Part shown: piece after piece, positions 35,231 to 44,731 of the stretch | Numbering within the stretch: position 1 is the stretch's first letter | Layout: every line of letters begins with the position of its first letter | Assembly: GCF_000319305.2 (NCBI RefSeq) | Contig: NZ_AMWJ02000001.1 | Coordinates: forward strand, 186,001-250,000 | DNA from: Pseudomonas bharatica CSV86 | Lineage (GTDB): Bacteria > Pseudomonadota > Gammaproteobacteria > Pseudomonadales > Pseudomonadaceae | DNA: 64,000 nt | Direction: 5' to 3' | The notes under the pieces: model-generated | The model's database searches: none | What the model was told of the DNA's origin: nothing | Seen by the model: only the letters and a program-made list of their open reading frames with translations | Translations under genes and position numbers: made by a program

Positions 35231-36520
35231 ATGACCTCAAGCTATTACACCGGCGAAGAACGCAGCAAACGCATCTTCGCCATCGTCGGTGCGTCCTCGG
35301 GCAACCTGGTCGAATGGTTCGACTTCTACGTCTACGCCTTCTGCGCCATCTACTTCGCCCCCGCGTTCTTCCCGTCCGACGATCCCACGGTGCAATTGCT
35401 CAATACCGCCGGCGTGTTCGCCGCGGGCTTCCTGATGCGCCCGATCGGTGGCTGGCTGTTCGGCCGCATTGCCGACCGCCATGGCCGCAAGAATTCGATG
35501 ATGATCTCGGTGCTGATGATGTGCGCCGGTTCGCTGGTGATCGCCTGCCTGCCGACCTACGCCAGCATCGGCGTGATGGCTCCGGCGCTGCTGCTGGTGG
35601 CGCGGCTGTTCCAGGGCCTTTCCGTCGGTGGCGAATACGGCACCACCGCGACCTACATGAGTGAAGTGGCCTTGCGTGGCCAACGCGGTTTCTTCGCCTC
35701 GTTCCAGTATGTGACCCTGATCGGCGGCCAGTTGCTGGCGGTGCTGGTGGTGGTGATCCTGCAACAGCTGCTGACCGAGGACGAGCTGCGTGCCTGGGGC
35801 TGGCGGATTCCCTTCGTGATCGGCGCCATCGCCGCGGTGATCTCCCTGCTGCTGCGCCGCTCCCTGGAGGAAACCAGCAGTGCCGAAACCCGTAGCGACA
35901 AGGAAGCCGGCAGCATCAAGGGCCTGTTCCGCAACCACGCCGCGGCCTTTATCACCGTACTTGGCTACACTGCCGGCGGCTCGCTGATCTTCTACACCTT
36001 CACCACCTACATGCAGAAGTACCTGGTGAACACCGCCGGGATGAGCGCCAAGACCGCCAGCTTCATCATGACCGGCGCGCTGTTCCTGTACATGTGCATG
36101 CAGCCGCTGTTCGGCATGCTGTCCGACCGTATCGGCCGGCGCAATTCGATGCTGCTGTTCGGTGCCTTGGGCACGTTGTTCACCGTGCCGATCCTGATGG
36201 CCTTGAAAACCGTGACCAGCCCGTTCCTGGCCTTCGTGCTGATTACCCTGGCCCTGGCCATCGTCAGTTTCTACACCTCCATCAGCGGCCTGGTGAAGGC
36301 CGAGATGTTCCCGCCCCAGGTCCGGGCGCTGGGTGTTGGCCTGGCCTATGCCGTGGCCAACGCGGTGTTCGGCGGTTCGGCGGAGTTCGTCGCCCTGAGC
36401 CTGAAGGCTGCCCATGTTGAAAACGCGTTCTACTGGTACGTTACCGCGATGATGGCGATTGCCTTCCTGTTCAGCCTGCGCCTGCCGAAGCAGGCCGCGT
36501 ACCTGCACCACGATCATTGA
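35231..36520 (+). CDS. pcaT: beta-ketoadipate/dicarboxylate MFS transporter PcaT
   Basis: A 429-residue 12-helix metabolite:H+ symporter of the KgtP/ShiA group. Visible motifs are [14 protein letters not shown] in helix 1, [13 protein letters not shown] in loop 2-3 and [13 protein letters not shown] in helix 5. In P. putida PcaT takes up beta-ketoadipate. The ATG at 35231 lies downstream of CAGGAG. It is 122 bases after pcaF and precedes pcaB. It is a paralogue of the kgtP-type gene at 62.2 kb. Confidence 0.88.
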   Translation: MTSSYYTGEERSKRIFAIVGASSGNLVEWFDFYVYAFCAIYFAPAFFPSDDPTVQLLNTAGVFAAGFLMRPIGGWLFGRIADRHGRKNSMMISVLMMCAGSLVIACLPTYASIGVMAPALLLVARLFQGLSVGGEYGTTATYMSEVALRGQRGFFASFQYVTLIGGQLLAVLVVVILQQLLTEDELRAWGWRIPFVIGAIAAVISLLLRRSLEETSSAETRSDKEAGSIKGLFRNHAAAFITVLGYTAGGSLIFYTFTTYMQKYLVNTAGMSAKTASFIMTGALFLYMCMQPLFGMLSDRIGRRNSMLLFGALGTLFTVPILMALKTVTSPFLAFVLITLALAIVSFYTSISGLVKAEMFPPQVRALGVGLAYAVANAVFGGSAEFVALSLKAAHVENAFYWYVTAMMAIAFLFSLRLPKQAAYLHHDH

Positions 36521-36565
36521 CCTATCGACGCGCTGCGCGCAGCGCGTCCTGTTGAAGGACCAGAC

Positions 36566-37930
36566 ATGCAACCACGTCCGGGCAACCAGCTGTTCGATGC
36601 CTACTTCACCGCGCCGGCCATGCGCGAGATCTTCTCCGACCGTGGCCGGGTCCAGGGCATGCTCGATTTCGAGGCCGCCCTGGCCCGCGCCGAAGCCGCC
36701 GTCGGCGTAATCCCGGCGGTAGCGGTGGCGCCCATCGAAATGGCCTGCCAGGCCGAACGCTACGATTTTGCTGCACTGGCCGAGGCCATCGGCAGCGCTG
36801 GCAACTCGGCGATCCCGCTGGTCAAGGCATTGGGCAAGGTCATCGCCAGCGGTGTGGCCGAAGCCGAGCGCTATGTGCATCTGGGCGCTACCAGCCAGGA
36901 TGCAATGGATACCGGGCTGGTCCTGCAACTGCGCGACGCACTGGCCCTGATCGAAGACGAGCTGGCACAACTGACCGACGTGCTTGCCAAACAGGCCAGC
37001 GCCCATGCCGACACCCCGCTGGCCGGGCGCACCTGGCTGCAGCACGCGACCCCGGTAACCCTGGGCATGAAGATCGCCGGCTGGCTCGGCGCCCTCGACC
37101 GCAGCCGCCAGCGCCTGGCCGAACTCAGGCCGCGCCTGCTGACCCTGCAGTTTGGCGGCGCCTCCGGCACCCTGGCGGCGCTGGGCGACAAGGCGCTGCC
37201 GATCGCCGAGGCCCTGGCCGACCAGCTCAAGCTGGGCTTGCCGGAACAACCCTGGCACACCCAGCGCGACCGTCTTGTCGAATTCGCCTCGGTCCTCGGC
37301 CTGGTCGCCGGCAGCCTGGGCAAGATGGGCCGCGATGTCAGCCTGCTGATGCAGACCGAAGCCGGTGAGGTGTTCGAGCCGTCGGCGCCGGGCAAGGGCG
37401 GTTCCTCGACCATGCCGCACAAGCGCAACCCGGTTGGCGCGGCGGTGCTGATCGGTGCCGCGACCCGCGTGCCCGGCCTGATCGCCACCTTGTACTCGGC
37501 GATGCCTCAGGAGCACGAACGCAGCCTCGGCCTGTGGCATGCCGAATGGGAAACCCTGCCGGAAATCTGCTGCCTGGTCTCCGGAGCGCTACGTCAGGCG
37601 CGGATCATTGCCGAGGGCCTGGAAGTGGATGCCGAGCGCATGCGCCGCAACCTCGATCTGACCCAGGGCCTGGTGCTGGCCGAGGCCGTCAGTATCGTCC
37701 TCGCCCAGCGCCTCGGGCGCGACCATGCGCACCATCTGCTGGAAACCTGCTGCAAGCGTGCGGTGGCCGAACAGCGTCACTTGCGCGCGGTGCTCGGCGA
37801 CGATGCCCAGGTGAGCGCGGAACTGTCCGCCGAAGAACTCGACCGCCTGCTCGACCCGGCCAACTACCTCGGCCAGGCCAAGGCCTGGGTCGAGCGTGCA
37901 GTGGCCGAACATCAACGATTCAAAGCCTGA
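36566..37930 (+). CDS. pcaB: 3-carboxy-cis,cis-muconate cycloisomerase
   Basis: A 454-residue member of the fumarase/aspartase superfamily that lactonises 3-carboxy-muconate to 4-carboxymuconolactone. The superfamily signature GSSTMPHKRNP with the catalytic serine lies near residues 277-290, and HLGATSQDAMDTGL and WLQHATPVTLG are the other conserved regions. GAAGGACCAG precedes the ATG. Its stop is 11 bases before the pcaD start, so pcaB, pcaD and pcaC form one transcript. Confidence 0.93.
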   Translation: MQPRPGNQLFDAYFTAPAMREIFSDRGRVQGMLDFEAALARAEAAVGVIPAVAVAPIEMACQAERYDFAALAEAIGSAGNSAIPLVKALGKVIASGVAEAERYVHLGATSQDAMDTGLVLQLRDALALIEDELAQLTDVLAKQASAHADTPLAGRTWLQHATPVTLGMKIAGWLGALDRSRQRLAELRPRLLTLQFGGASGTLAALGDKALPIAEALADQLKLGLPEQPWHTQRDRLVEFASVLGLVAGSLGKMGRDVSLLMQTEAGEVFEPSAPGKGGSSTMPHKRNPVGAAVLIGAATRVPGLIATLYSAMPQEHERSLGLWHAEWETLPEICCLVSGALRQARIIAEGLEVDAERMRRNLDLTQGLVLAEAVSIVLAQRLGRDHAHHLLETCCKRAVAEQRHLRAVLGDDAQVSAELSAEELDRLLDPANYLGQAKAWVERAVAEHQRFKA

Positions 37931-37941
37931 AGGAGGCTGCT

Positions 37942-38732
37942 GTGGGAAGCGTACAACTCGCCGATGGCGTTCTGAATTACCAGCTCGACGGTCCTGAAGG
38001 CGCACCGGTGCTGGTGCTGTCCAACTCGCTGGGCACCAACCTGCATATGTGGGACACCCAGGTCCCGGCGTTCGCCGCGCACTTTCGTGTGCTGCGCTAC
38101 GACACCCGTGGCCATGGCCAGTCGCTGGTCACCGAAGGGCCGTACAGCATCGAGCAACTGGGGCGCGACGTGCTCTCGCTGCTGGATGCGCTGGAGATCG
38201 ACAAGGCGCATTTCTGCGGCCTGTCCATGGGCGGCCTGATTGGCCAGTGGCTGGGGATCAACGCCCCGAGCGCCTGGACTGCCTGGTGGTGTGCAACACC
38301 GCCGCGAAGATCGCTTCGCCCGAGGTCTGGAACCCGCGGATCGAAACCGTGCTGCGTGACCGTGAGGCGGCCATGGTCGGCCTGCGCGATGCCTCCATCG
38401 CGCGCTGGTTCACCCCGGCGTATTCCGAAGCCAACCCCGAGTCGGCCAAGCGCATCACCGATATGCTCGCGGCCACTTCGCCCGAAGGCTACGCAGCTAA
38501 CTGCGCGGCCGTGCGCGATGCCGATTTTCGCGATCGACTCGGCGAGATCAAGGCGCCGCTGCTGGTGATTTCCGGTACCGCCGATGCGGTCACGCCGCCA
38601 TCGGGCGGGCTGTTCATCCAGGAGCATGTGCCCGGTGCCGAATACGCCGAGTTCCATGCCGCCCACCTGTCCAACGTCGAAGTGGGCGAGCCGTTCAGCC
38701 GCCGCGTCATCGATTTCCTGCTGGCCCGTTGA
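37942..38732 (+). CDS. pcaD: 3-oxoadipate enol-lactonase, one frameshift as sequenced
   Basis: Joined, 263 residues, the normal PcaD length. An alpha/beta hydrolase that opens beta-ketoadipate enol-lactone. The nucleophile elbow GLSMGG has Ser95; the C-terminal AAHLSNVEVGEPF carries the catalytic histidine. The start is GTG at 37942, with AAGGAGG eight bases upstream. The frame breaks at about 38268 (CCCCGAGCGCC where CCCCGGAGCGCC gives INAPERLDCLVVCNTAAK). The rest is perfectly conserved, so a missing base in the data is more likely than a broken gene in an otherwise intact operon. Confidence 0.85.
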
Positions 38733-38744
38733 GGAGCTGTACCC

Positions 38745-39137
38745 GTGGATGAGAAACAACGTTACGACGCCGGCATGCAGGTTCGCCGTGCGGTGCTGGG
38801 CGATGCCCATGTTGATCGCAGCCTGACCAACCTCACCGAATTCAACAGTGAGTTCCAGGAAATGATCACCCGGCACGCCTGGGGTGATATCTGGACCCGC
38901 CCGGGTCTGCCGCGCCACACCCGCAGCCTGATCACCATCGCCATGCTCATCGGCATGAACCGCAACGAAGAGCTCAAGCTGCACCTGCGCGCCGCCGCCA
39001 ACAACGGCGTAACGCGCGACGAGATCAAGGAAGTGCTGATGCAAAGCGCGATCTACTGCGGCATTCCCGCGGCCAATGCCACCTTCCACCTGGCTGAGTC
39101 GGTGTGGGATGAGCTTGGGGTCGAATCGCGTACCTAA
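38745..39137 (+). CDS. pcaC: 4-carboxymuconolactone decarboxylase
   Basis: A 130-residue alpha-helical enzyme of the CMD/AhpD family that decarboxylates 4-carboxymuconolactone to the enol-lactone. The segments RHAWGDIWTRPGLPRHTRSL and EIKEVLMQSAIYCGIPAAN contain the conserved tryptophan, proton-transfer and CXXX-type residues. It starts with GTG at 38745, 12 bases after pcaD, with GAGGAG upstream. Last gene of the pca operon; a REP-like palindrome follows. Confidence 0.93.
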   Translation: MDEKQRYDAGMQVRRAVLGDAHVDRSLTNLTEFNSEFQEMITRHAWGDIWTRPGLPRHTRSLITIAMLIGMNRNEELKLHLRAAANNGVTRDEIKEVLMQSAIYCGIPAANATFHLAESVWDELGVESRT

Positions 39138-39152
39138 GAACGACGCGTACCC

Positions 39153-39224
39153 TGTGGGAGCGGGTTCACCCGCGATTACGTCGGTGAATTCACCATTGCA
39201 ATCGCGGGTAAACCCGCTCCCACA
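39153..39224. repeat. REP-like palindrome (type 2)
   Basis: Inverted pair of TGTGGGAGCGGGTTCACCCG units, a different family from the common type-1 REP here. The right arm has GGGTAAACCC for GGGTGAACCC. It separates pcaC and the convergent DUF962 gene. Confidence 0.85.
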
Positions 39225-39227
39225 AAG

Positions 39228-39752
39228 TTAGGCAGTCGCTTTCTTCTGCCGAACACGAACCGGCCCCGCGTTCCGCTCGATGTCTGCCTTCAACGCCGGC
39301 AACAGCCCGAACATGAACGCCAACTCCGCCACCACGAACAACGGCCCGACGATCAGCCCGCTGACATCGTCGACGAACGCCGGCTTGCGTCCCTCGTAGT
39401 AGTGCCCGACGAACTGGATCACCCAGCCCACGAAAAACAGCCCCAGCCCGGCTCCCAGCCACACCCCGGTGCTCTGCAGCGCCAGCACTTTCCCGGCCCA
39501 CAGGCATAACAGCAACAGCCCGGTCATCAGCACGCCCAGGTTCAGGTTCAGCCGCAAGTAGAACCCCATCGACAGTAACGCCACCAGCAACGCCGGCGAT
39601 AGCCACAACCCGCCCAGTTCGACACCCGGCCGCGACAGCAGCACGGTCACCGCCACCACGATCATCGGGATGCCAACGAAGTGCGTGGCGATATTGCGCG
39701 GATCACGGTGGTAGCTGGCGTATTGACTCAGATGTTCAACGAGGTTTTTCAT
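39228..39752 (-). CDS. DUF962 / Mpo1-like membrane protein
   Basis: A 174-residue protein with about four transmembrane helices. The N-terminal YHRDPRNIATHFVGIPMIV and central FVGHYYEGRKPAFVDD are hallmarks of the DUF962/Mpo1 family; the yeast member is an Fe(II) dioxygenase acting on 2-hydroxy fatty acids, with histidines at these positions, so a lipid alpha-oxidation role is possible here but unproven. It is convergent with pcaC and divergent from the Crp/Fnr gene (88 bases). Confidence 0.8.
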   Translation of the reverse strand: MKNLVEHLSQYASYHRDPRNIATHFVGIPMIVVAVTVLLSRPGVELGGLWLSPALLVALLSMGFYLRLNLNLGVLMTGLLLLCLWAGKVLALQSTGVWLGAGLGLFFVGWVIQFVGHYYEGRKPAFVDDVSGLIVGPLFVVAELAFMFGLLPALKADIERNAGPVRVRQKKATA

Positions 39753-39840
39753 TGTTGTTCCTCCGTCAGGGATGACCCAGCATGCCCGGCGGGCCCGCCC
39801 CAGTCTGTCGCCTGCCCGACAGTCGCTTCCGAGGCTCCGG

Positions 39841-40530
39841 ATGAACGATACCCACGCCTGGCGCGAACAGTTGCAACACGGTCATTGGTTCAGGCAGTTA
39901 TCGCCTGCCTTGCAGGACCGCCTGCTGGAGGCCGCCCGGCCCTTGGTGCTGGCCGCAGGCGAGCGCCTGTTCCAGCGCGGCGATGCGCCCTGCGGCCTGT
40001 ATGCGGTGTTGTCCGGGGCGATACGCATCGGAGCGTTGAGCGCCGATGGCAAGGAAGCACTGCTGACCCTGGTCGAGGCGCCGCACTGGTTCGGTGAGAT
40101 CTGCCTGTTCGACGGCCAGCCGCGCACCCACGACGCCTATGCCGAAGGCGCGACCCGGCTGTTGCGGGTGCCGCAGGCCAGCGTGCAGGCGTTGCTCGAC
40201 GAGCAGCCCCGCTATTGGCGCGAGTTCGCCCTGCTCATGAGCCACAAGCTGCGCCTGGCCTTCGTCGCGCTGGAGCAGCAGAGCCTGATGGGGGCCGCGC
40301 CTCGCGTGGCCTTCCGCCTGCTGCAGATGGCCGCAGGCTACGGCGAGGTGGACGGCCCCCGGCGGGTGCTGCACCTGTCCCAGGAGCAACTGGCGCTGAT
40401 GCTCTCGCTGTCACGCCAGACCACTAACCAGATCCTCAAGAACCTGCAGCAGGAAGGCGCGCTGCGCCTGGGCTACGGCGAGATCGAGATTGTCGATAGC
40501 GCCCGTCTCGAGCAGCTAGCCAAGGGCTAG
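39841..40530 (+). CDS. Crp/Fnr-family transcriptional regulator
   Basis: A 229-residue regulator: N-terminal cyclic-nucleotide-like beta-barrel (LFQRGDAPCGLYAVLSGAIRIG, EICLFDGQPRTHDAYAEG) and a C-terminal helix-turn-helix (LSQEQLALMLSLSRQTTNQIL). The Fnr cluster cysteines are missing, so it is not an oxygen sensor of that type, and the cAMP-binding arginine/serine pattern is only partly present. The ATG at 39841 follows a GGAGG-poor leader. Its 3' end overlaps the convergent LysR gene by 15 bases. Targets are unknown. Confidence 0.8.
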   Translation: MNDTHAWREQLQHGHWFRQLSPALQDRLLEAARPLVLAAGERLFQRGDAPCGLYAVLSGAIRIGALSADGKEALLTLVEAPHWFGEICLFDGQPRTHDAYAEGATRLLRVPQASVQALLDEQPRYWREFALLMSHKLRLAFVALEQQSLMGAAPRVAFRLLQMAAGYGEVDGPRRVLHLSQEQLALMLSLSRQTTNQILKNLQQEGALRLGYGEIEIVDSARLEQLAKG

Positions 40531-41445
40531 TTCGTTGGCCGCCGGTTGGTGGTCGAGCTGCACCAGCGTTTCGATCATCGCCCGCGCCGCCGGTGACAGC
40601 CGATAACCGCTGCGGCTGACGATGCCGCAGCGGGCCTTGAGGCTTTCCTGGTTCACCGGCAGGTTGCGCCAATGCAGTTCCACCAGCTCCCCTGTGGCGA
40701 TCTCGTTGGCGAAGGCTTCTTCCGGACCGATGCCGATGGCATTACTGTCCAGCACCACCTTCAGCAGGGTCGGCAGGTGCTCGGTCTGTACCTGGGGCGA
40801 GAAGTCGGTCTTGCCGCTGAGGTTGGCCAGCAGCTTGCGTGCGCCGGGGAGTATCTGCGGCGTGGCCAGCGGATAGTCGAACAGGTCGTTGGTGGACAGG
40901 CTGTCCTTGCTCAGCAGCGGATGTCCCGGCCGACAGAAGAACAGGCCGCGGCGGGGAGTCAGGGCGCGGGTCTGGAAGTTCGGGTCGGCTTCGAAATGAC
41001 GGATATCGGCGATAAAGAACTCGATTTCTTCGCGGCTGAGAGCGCGACTCAGGTTTTCCCAGTTGTCCACGCGCAGGCGCGTCTGTACCCGGGGATGGGC
41101 CTTGAGGAAGCTGGTCAGGGCACGTGGCACCAGGTCTACGGCGGGGGCGGGGCCTGCGCCGAAGTGCAGTTCGCCGGCATCGAGCTTGGTCATGCGACGC
41201 ACGTCGTTGCTAAGTTGGTTGGCGCCCTGGACCAGGCGCAAGGCGTGCTGCAGGACCATCTGGCCTTCGGGAGTCGGGCGCAGGTCCTTGTTGCCGCGAT
41301 CTACCAGGATGCAGCCCAGTTCCTGTTCCAGGCCCTGGATGCTGCGGCTGAAGGCCGGCTGGGTGATGCCCATGGCTTCCGCGGCACGCACGAAGCTGCG
41401 GTGATCGTTGAGCGCGATGAAATAGCGCAGTTGGCGGAGATCCAT
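40516..41445 (-). CDS. LysR-family transcriptional regulator
   Basis: A 309-residue regulator with the N-terminal HTH (FVRAAEAMGITQPAFSRSIQGLEQELG, about residues 18-44) and a LysR effector domain. The ATG at 41445 starts the typical MDLRQLRYFIAL. It lies between the pca genes and the porin, on the porin strand but 240 bases downstream of the porin stop is its neighbour, so direct control of the porin is possible but unproven. It is not a PcaQ relative that I can confirm. Confidence 0.8.
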   Translation of the reverse strand: MDLRQLRYFIALNDHRSFVRAAEAMGITQPAFSRSIQGLEQELGCILVDRGNKDLRPTPEGQMVLQHALRLVQGANQLSNDVRRMTKLDAGELHFGAGPAPAVDLVPRALTSFLKAHPRVQTRLRVDNWENLSRALSREEIEFFIADIRHFEADPNFQTRALTPRRGLFFCRPGHPLLSKDSLSTNDLFDYPLATPQILPGARKLLANLSGKTDFSPQVQTEHLPTLLKVVLDSNAIGIGPEEAFANEIATGELVELHWRNLPVNQESLKARCGIVSRSGYRLSPAARAMIETLVQLDHQPAANELALG

Positions 41446-41500
41446 TTGAAGTACCGGTGTTTCAGGGCGGGGCAGTGTTGCCAATGGGACCGTTGCGCGG

Positions 41501-41530
41501 TCCTTCGCGGGCAAGCCACGCTCCTACAAG
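41501..41530. repeat. single REP-like half unit (type 3)
   Basis: CCTTCGCGGGCAAGCC followed by ACGCTCCTACAAG resembles the CGCGGGCAAGCCCGCTCCTACA repeat of pseudomonads, present once and without an inverted partner. Confidence 0.5.
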
Positions 41531-41683
41531 CGCGTCGTGTACTGCCCTCGGCATCACCGATGAAAACCGGTGTTGTAAAGCCAGATGCTTATTTCGTCCA
41601 AGAATTAATTCTTGACTGGTTAGCTCGGTATTGCATAAGCAAAACGGGCGACGGCGAGAGAGGGGCCGCCGCCGCCCCAAGGG

Positions 41684-42940
41684 TCAGAGCAGGCTGATCG
41701 GGTAGCTGATGATCAGGCGGTTCTCATCGAAGGCATTGGTGCTGTAGTCCCGGCGCATCGTGGAGTTGCGCCATTTCACCGACAGGTTCTTCAGGGTGCC
41801 GGACTGGATCACGTAGGCCAGCTCCGATTCCCGCGCCCATTCCTTGCCGTCGTCGACGGTAGCGGTATGCACGTTGTCACCCTTGATGTAGCGGTTCATC
41901 AGGGTCAGGCCAGGCACGCCGAGGGCAGCGAAGTTGTAGTCGTGGCGCAACTGCCAGGAACGTTCCTTGGCGTTGTCGAAGCTGGAGTTGTAGCTGTCGT
42001 TGGCCAGTGTTCCGCCGCTGGTGCCGTTGACCCGCATCCACTGATCGTCACCGCTGACTTTCTGCAGGCCGACGTAGAAGGTGTTGCCGCCGTACTTGGC
42101 CGAGAGCATGGCCGAGGCGGTGCGGTTGTCCAGGTCGCCGGCGCGGGCCGAGCCGTCTTCCTTGCCGAGGAAGTAGCCGAGGTTGGCACCCAGGGTCCAG
42201 TCGCCCAGCGGCTGGCTGTGCACCAGGTTGATGTACTGCTGTTGGTAGATGTCCTTCAGTTGCGCGTTCCACAGGCCGACCATGGTGCGCTTTTCGTTGA
42301 AGGTGAACTCACCGCCGGCGAAGTTGAAGCGGTCCGAGGTGAAGGCCGCCTTGCCGTTCATGAACATGTCTTCCATGCTCGCGTCGTTGCGCGGGCTGTT
42401 GCCGCGGAACTGGCCGGCATAGAGGGTCAGGCCGTCGATTTCCTGGGAGGTGACCTGGCCGCCGCGGAAGGTCTGCGGCAGTGAGCGGCCGTCGTCGGAA
42501 CGCAGGATCGGCAGCACTGGCATCCATTCGCCGACCTTCAGTTCGGTCTTGGAGATCTTCGCTTTCAGGGCCACACCGAGACGGCCGAAGTCGTCGGCCG
42601 GACGGCCATCGTCATGCACCGGCAGCAGGTGGGTGCCCGCCGTGCCCTTGCCGCCATCGAGCTTGACCGAGTACAGGCCGAGGATATCCACGCCGAAGCC
42701 GACGGTGCCTTGGGTGAAGCCCGATTTGGCGTCGAGGATGAAGCTCTGGGTCCATTCTTCGGCCTTGCCCTGGGGGTTGGCCGGGTCGACGAAGTTACGG
42801 TTGATGTAGAAGTTGCGCAGGTTGAGGTTGGCCTTGGCGTCCTCGAGAAAACCGCTTTCAGCGGCCATGGCGGGGAGGGCGCAGGTCATGGCGAGAACGC
42901 CGGGAAGCAGGTGCCGTGCTGTGTGCGGAGTGTTCTTCAT
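41684..42940 (-). CDS. pcaP: OprD-family outer-membrane porin, PcaP-like
   Basis: A 418-residue porin with a signal peptide (residues 1-25, ending PAMAA) and an 18-strand-type barrel rich in alternating aromatic strands; it ends in the pattern ENRLIISYPISLL typical of outer-membrane proteins. OprD relatives in P. putida admit benzoate, vanillate or similar acids. The ATG at 42940 begins MKNTPHTARHLLPG. A PcaR box 157 bases upstream (43097-43111) ties it to the pca regulon, which agrees with its position as pcaP (PP_1383 from memory). Confidence 0.85.
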   Translation of the reverse strand: MKNTPHTARHLLPGVLAMTCALPAMAAESGFLEDAKANLNLRNFYINRNFVDPANPQGKAEEWTQSFILDAKSGFTQGTVGFGVDILGLYSVKLDGGKGTAGTHLLPVHDDGRPADDFGRLGVALKAKISKTELKVGEWMPVLPILRSDDGRSLPQTFRGGQVTSQEIDGLTLYAGQFRGNSPRNDASMEDMFMNGKAAFTSDRFNFAGGEFTFNEKRTMVGLWNAQLKDIYQQQYINLVHSQPLGDWTLGANLGYFLGKEDGSARAGDLDNRTASAMLSAKYGGNTFYVGLQKVSGDDQWMRVNGTSGGTLANDSYNSSFDNAKERSWQLRHDYNFAALGVPGLTLMNRYIKGDNVHTATVDDGKEWARESELAYVIQSGTLKNLSVKWRNSTMRRDYSTNAFDENRLIISYPISLL

Positions 42941-43096
42941 CGATGTATCTCTTGTTTTTATGTAAGCCGAAACCATCCGCTGCGACTGGAAAGGCGCAGA
43001 TCGGGTTGCGTGCTTTTTGGGTGTGCTTGGGGACAAGCGGCAGGGAGGATGGTGCTGTGCGGGGCGGGGGTGAATCAATTCGTTACAGGCGGTTTT

Positions 43097-43111
43097 GGGC
43101 GATAATCGAAC
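43097..43111 (-). promoter_or_regulatory. PcaR box upstream of the porin gene
   Basis: On the minus strand GTTCGATTATCGCCC, 13 of 15 identical to GTTCGATAATCGCAC, 157 bases before the porin start. Confidence 0.65.
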
Positions 43112-43129
43112 ACTAACTGAATAGTTAGT
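43112..43129. promoter_or_regulatory. palindrome adjoining the PcaR box
   Basis: ACTAACT-GAAT-AGTTAGT directly abuts the PcaR box upstream of the porin gene and is followed by an AT-rich stretch that could contain the promoter. A second regulator may bind here. Confidence 0.4.
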
Positions 43130-43160
43130 TTTATTTATTCAGGAAATCTCTGTGGACTTG

Positions 43161-43234
43161 AGGGCCTCATCGCTGGCAAGCCAGCTCCCACACCGCCGAA
43201 CCTGTGGGAGCTGGCTTGCCAGCGATGAGGCCCT
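43161..43234. repeat. REP palindrome pair
   Basis: Two type-1 units in inverted orientation, arms of 32 bases, between the porin promoter and the ttgC terminator. Confidence 0.9.
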
Positions 43235-43254
43235 TGAGTGAACACCGATAAAAA

Positions 43255-43275
43255 AGCCCACCTGGGAGGTGGGCT
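43255..43275 (-). terminator. intrinsic terminator of ttgABC
   Basis: AGCCCACCT pairs with AGGTGGGCT around GGG; on the minus strand TTTTTTAT follows, 23 bases after the ttgC stop. Confidence 0.8.
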
Positions 43276-43297
43276 CTTTGTTCACAGCGCTACAGCA

Positions 43298-44731
43298 TCA
43301 ACGCGAAGCCTGGGCATCCCCGGTCTTCTCGTACCAGCCGCCACCCAGTGCCTTGTACAGGTTCACCTCGCTGACCAGTTGCGACAGCCGGTCGCCGATC
43401 AGTGCCTGCTGCGCGCTGAACAGGTTGCGCTGGGCATCGAGGAACACCAGGTTGCTGTCGACGCCGATGCGGTAGCGACGCTCGGCCAGGCGGTAGTAAT
43501 CCTGGTTGGCGGCGACCAGGTCGCGCTGGGCCTGCAACTGTTCGTTGTAGGTCTGGCGTGCGGCGAGGCCATCGGAGACTTCCTGGAAGGCGGTCTGGAT
43601 GGTCTTTTCGTACCTGGCAACGTTGATGTCCTTCTGGATTTTCGAGTAATCCAGGCTGGCCTTCAGCGCACCGGCATTGAAGATTGGCAGGCTGATCGAC
43701 GGCTGGAACAGCCAGGTACCCGAACCGCCCTTGAACAGCCCGTCCATGTCCGGGCTCAGGGTCCCTGCATTGGCGGTCAGGCTGATGCGCGGAAAGAATG
43801 CCGCACGGGCCGCGCCGATATTGGCGTTGGCCGCCTTGAGCAGGTGCTCGGCTTCCATGATGTCGGGGCGCCGGGTCAACAGGTCCGACGGCAGGCCGGC
43901 AGGCATTTCCGAAAGCAGGTCACTGTCCAGCGGCCTGGCCGCCGGCAGGTTCACCGGCAGCCCGGCACCGACCAGCAGGGTCAGGGCGTTGAGGTCCTGG
44001 GCCACCAGGCGCTGGTACTGCGCCAGCTTGACCCGCGCGCCTTCCACGGCGGTGCGCGACTGGCTCAGGTCGAGCGCCGACGCCACGCCGACTTCGGCGC
44101 TGCGCTGGGTCAGCTTGAAGCTTTCTTCGTAGGTCTTGAGGGTCTCTTCGGTCAGCTTGAGCAGCGACTGGTCGGCCTGCCAGGTGAACCAGGCGTTGGC
44201 GACGCTGGCCACCAGGGCGATCTGCGTCGAGCGACGCGCCTGCTCGCTGGACAGGTAGGTTTCCAGGGCCTGCTCGCTGAGGCTGCGCACCCGGCCGAAC
44301 AGGTCCAGCTCGTAGGCGCTGACGCCGACGGTGGCCGAGTACTGGCTGGTGATGCCGGAGCGACCGGTCTGCGACATGTCCGCCGGGACCCGCTGGCGCG
44401 AACCGCTGGCGTCGGCCGACACCGCCGGGAACAGGTCGGCACGCTGGATGCGGTACTGGGCGCGGTAGGCGTCGATGTTCAACGCCGCGACACGCAGGTC
44501 GCGGTTGTTTTCCAGCGAGCTCTGGATCAGTTGCTGCAGCGCCGGATCATGGAAGAACTGGCGCCAGCCCTGTTCGGCCGCGGCGACCTGGGCCGACTCG
44601 GCCGGCGAGTACGCCGGGCCGGTCGGCCACTGGGCCGCCACCGGCGCCTCGGGGGTCTTGTACTCGGGGATCAGCGAGCAACCGCTCAGGATGAACGCGG
44701 TCACCGCCAGGGACATCAAGGACTTGGTCAT
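43298..44731 (-). CDS. ttgC: RND efflux outer-membrane channel TtgC (OprM/NodT family)
   Basis: A 477-residue lipoprotein channel. The lipobox FILSGC puts the acylated cysteine at about residue 18; two outer-membrane-efflux repeats follow, with [27 protein letters not shown] (split here as [15 protein letters not shown] and [16 protein letters not shown]) as signature. It forms the trimeric exit duct of the TtgABC pump. Its start overlaps the ttgB stop by four bases. Close to TtgC of P. putida from memory. Confidence 0.92.
   Translation of the reverse strand: MTKSLMSLAVTAFILSGCSLIPEYKTPEAPVAAQWPTGPAYSPAESAQVAAAEQGWRQFFHDPALQQLIQSSLENNRDLRVAALNIDAYRAQYRIQRADLFPAVSADASGSRQRVPADMSQTGRSGITSQYSATVGVSAYELDLFGRVRSLSEQALETYLSSEQARRSTQIALVASVANAWFTWQADQSLLKLTEETLKTYEESFKLTQRSAEVGVASALDLSQSRTAVEGARVKLAQYQRLVAQDLNALTLLVGAGLPVNLPAARPLDSDLLSEMPAGLPSDLLTRRPDIMEAEHLLKAANANIGAARAAFFPRISLTANAGTLSPDMDGLFKGGSGTWLFQPSISLPIFNAGALKASLDYSKIQKDINVARYEKTIQTAFQEVSDGLAARQTYNEQLQAQRDLVAANQDYYRLAERRYRIGVDSNLVFLDAQRNLFSAQQALIGDRLSQLVSEVNLYKALGGGWYEKTGDAQASR

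Larger units (their letters stand above)
42941..43297. other. porin-ttgC intergenic region
   Basis: 357 bases with no gene. It holds the porin leader, a PcaR box, an adjacent 18-base palindrome, a REP pair and the ttgC terminator, each listed separately. Confidence 0.7.

Noticed and set aside
35237..37540. 767-codon minus-strand frame opposite pcaT and pcaB
   Set aside because: Spans two real genes in antisense; low-complexity His/Gln-rich translation is typical of a shadow frame.
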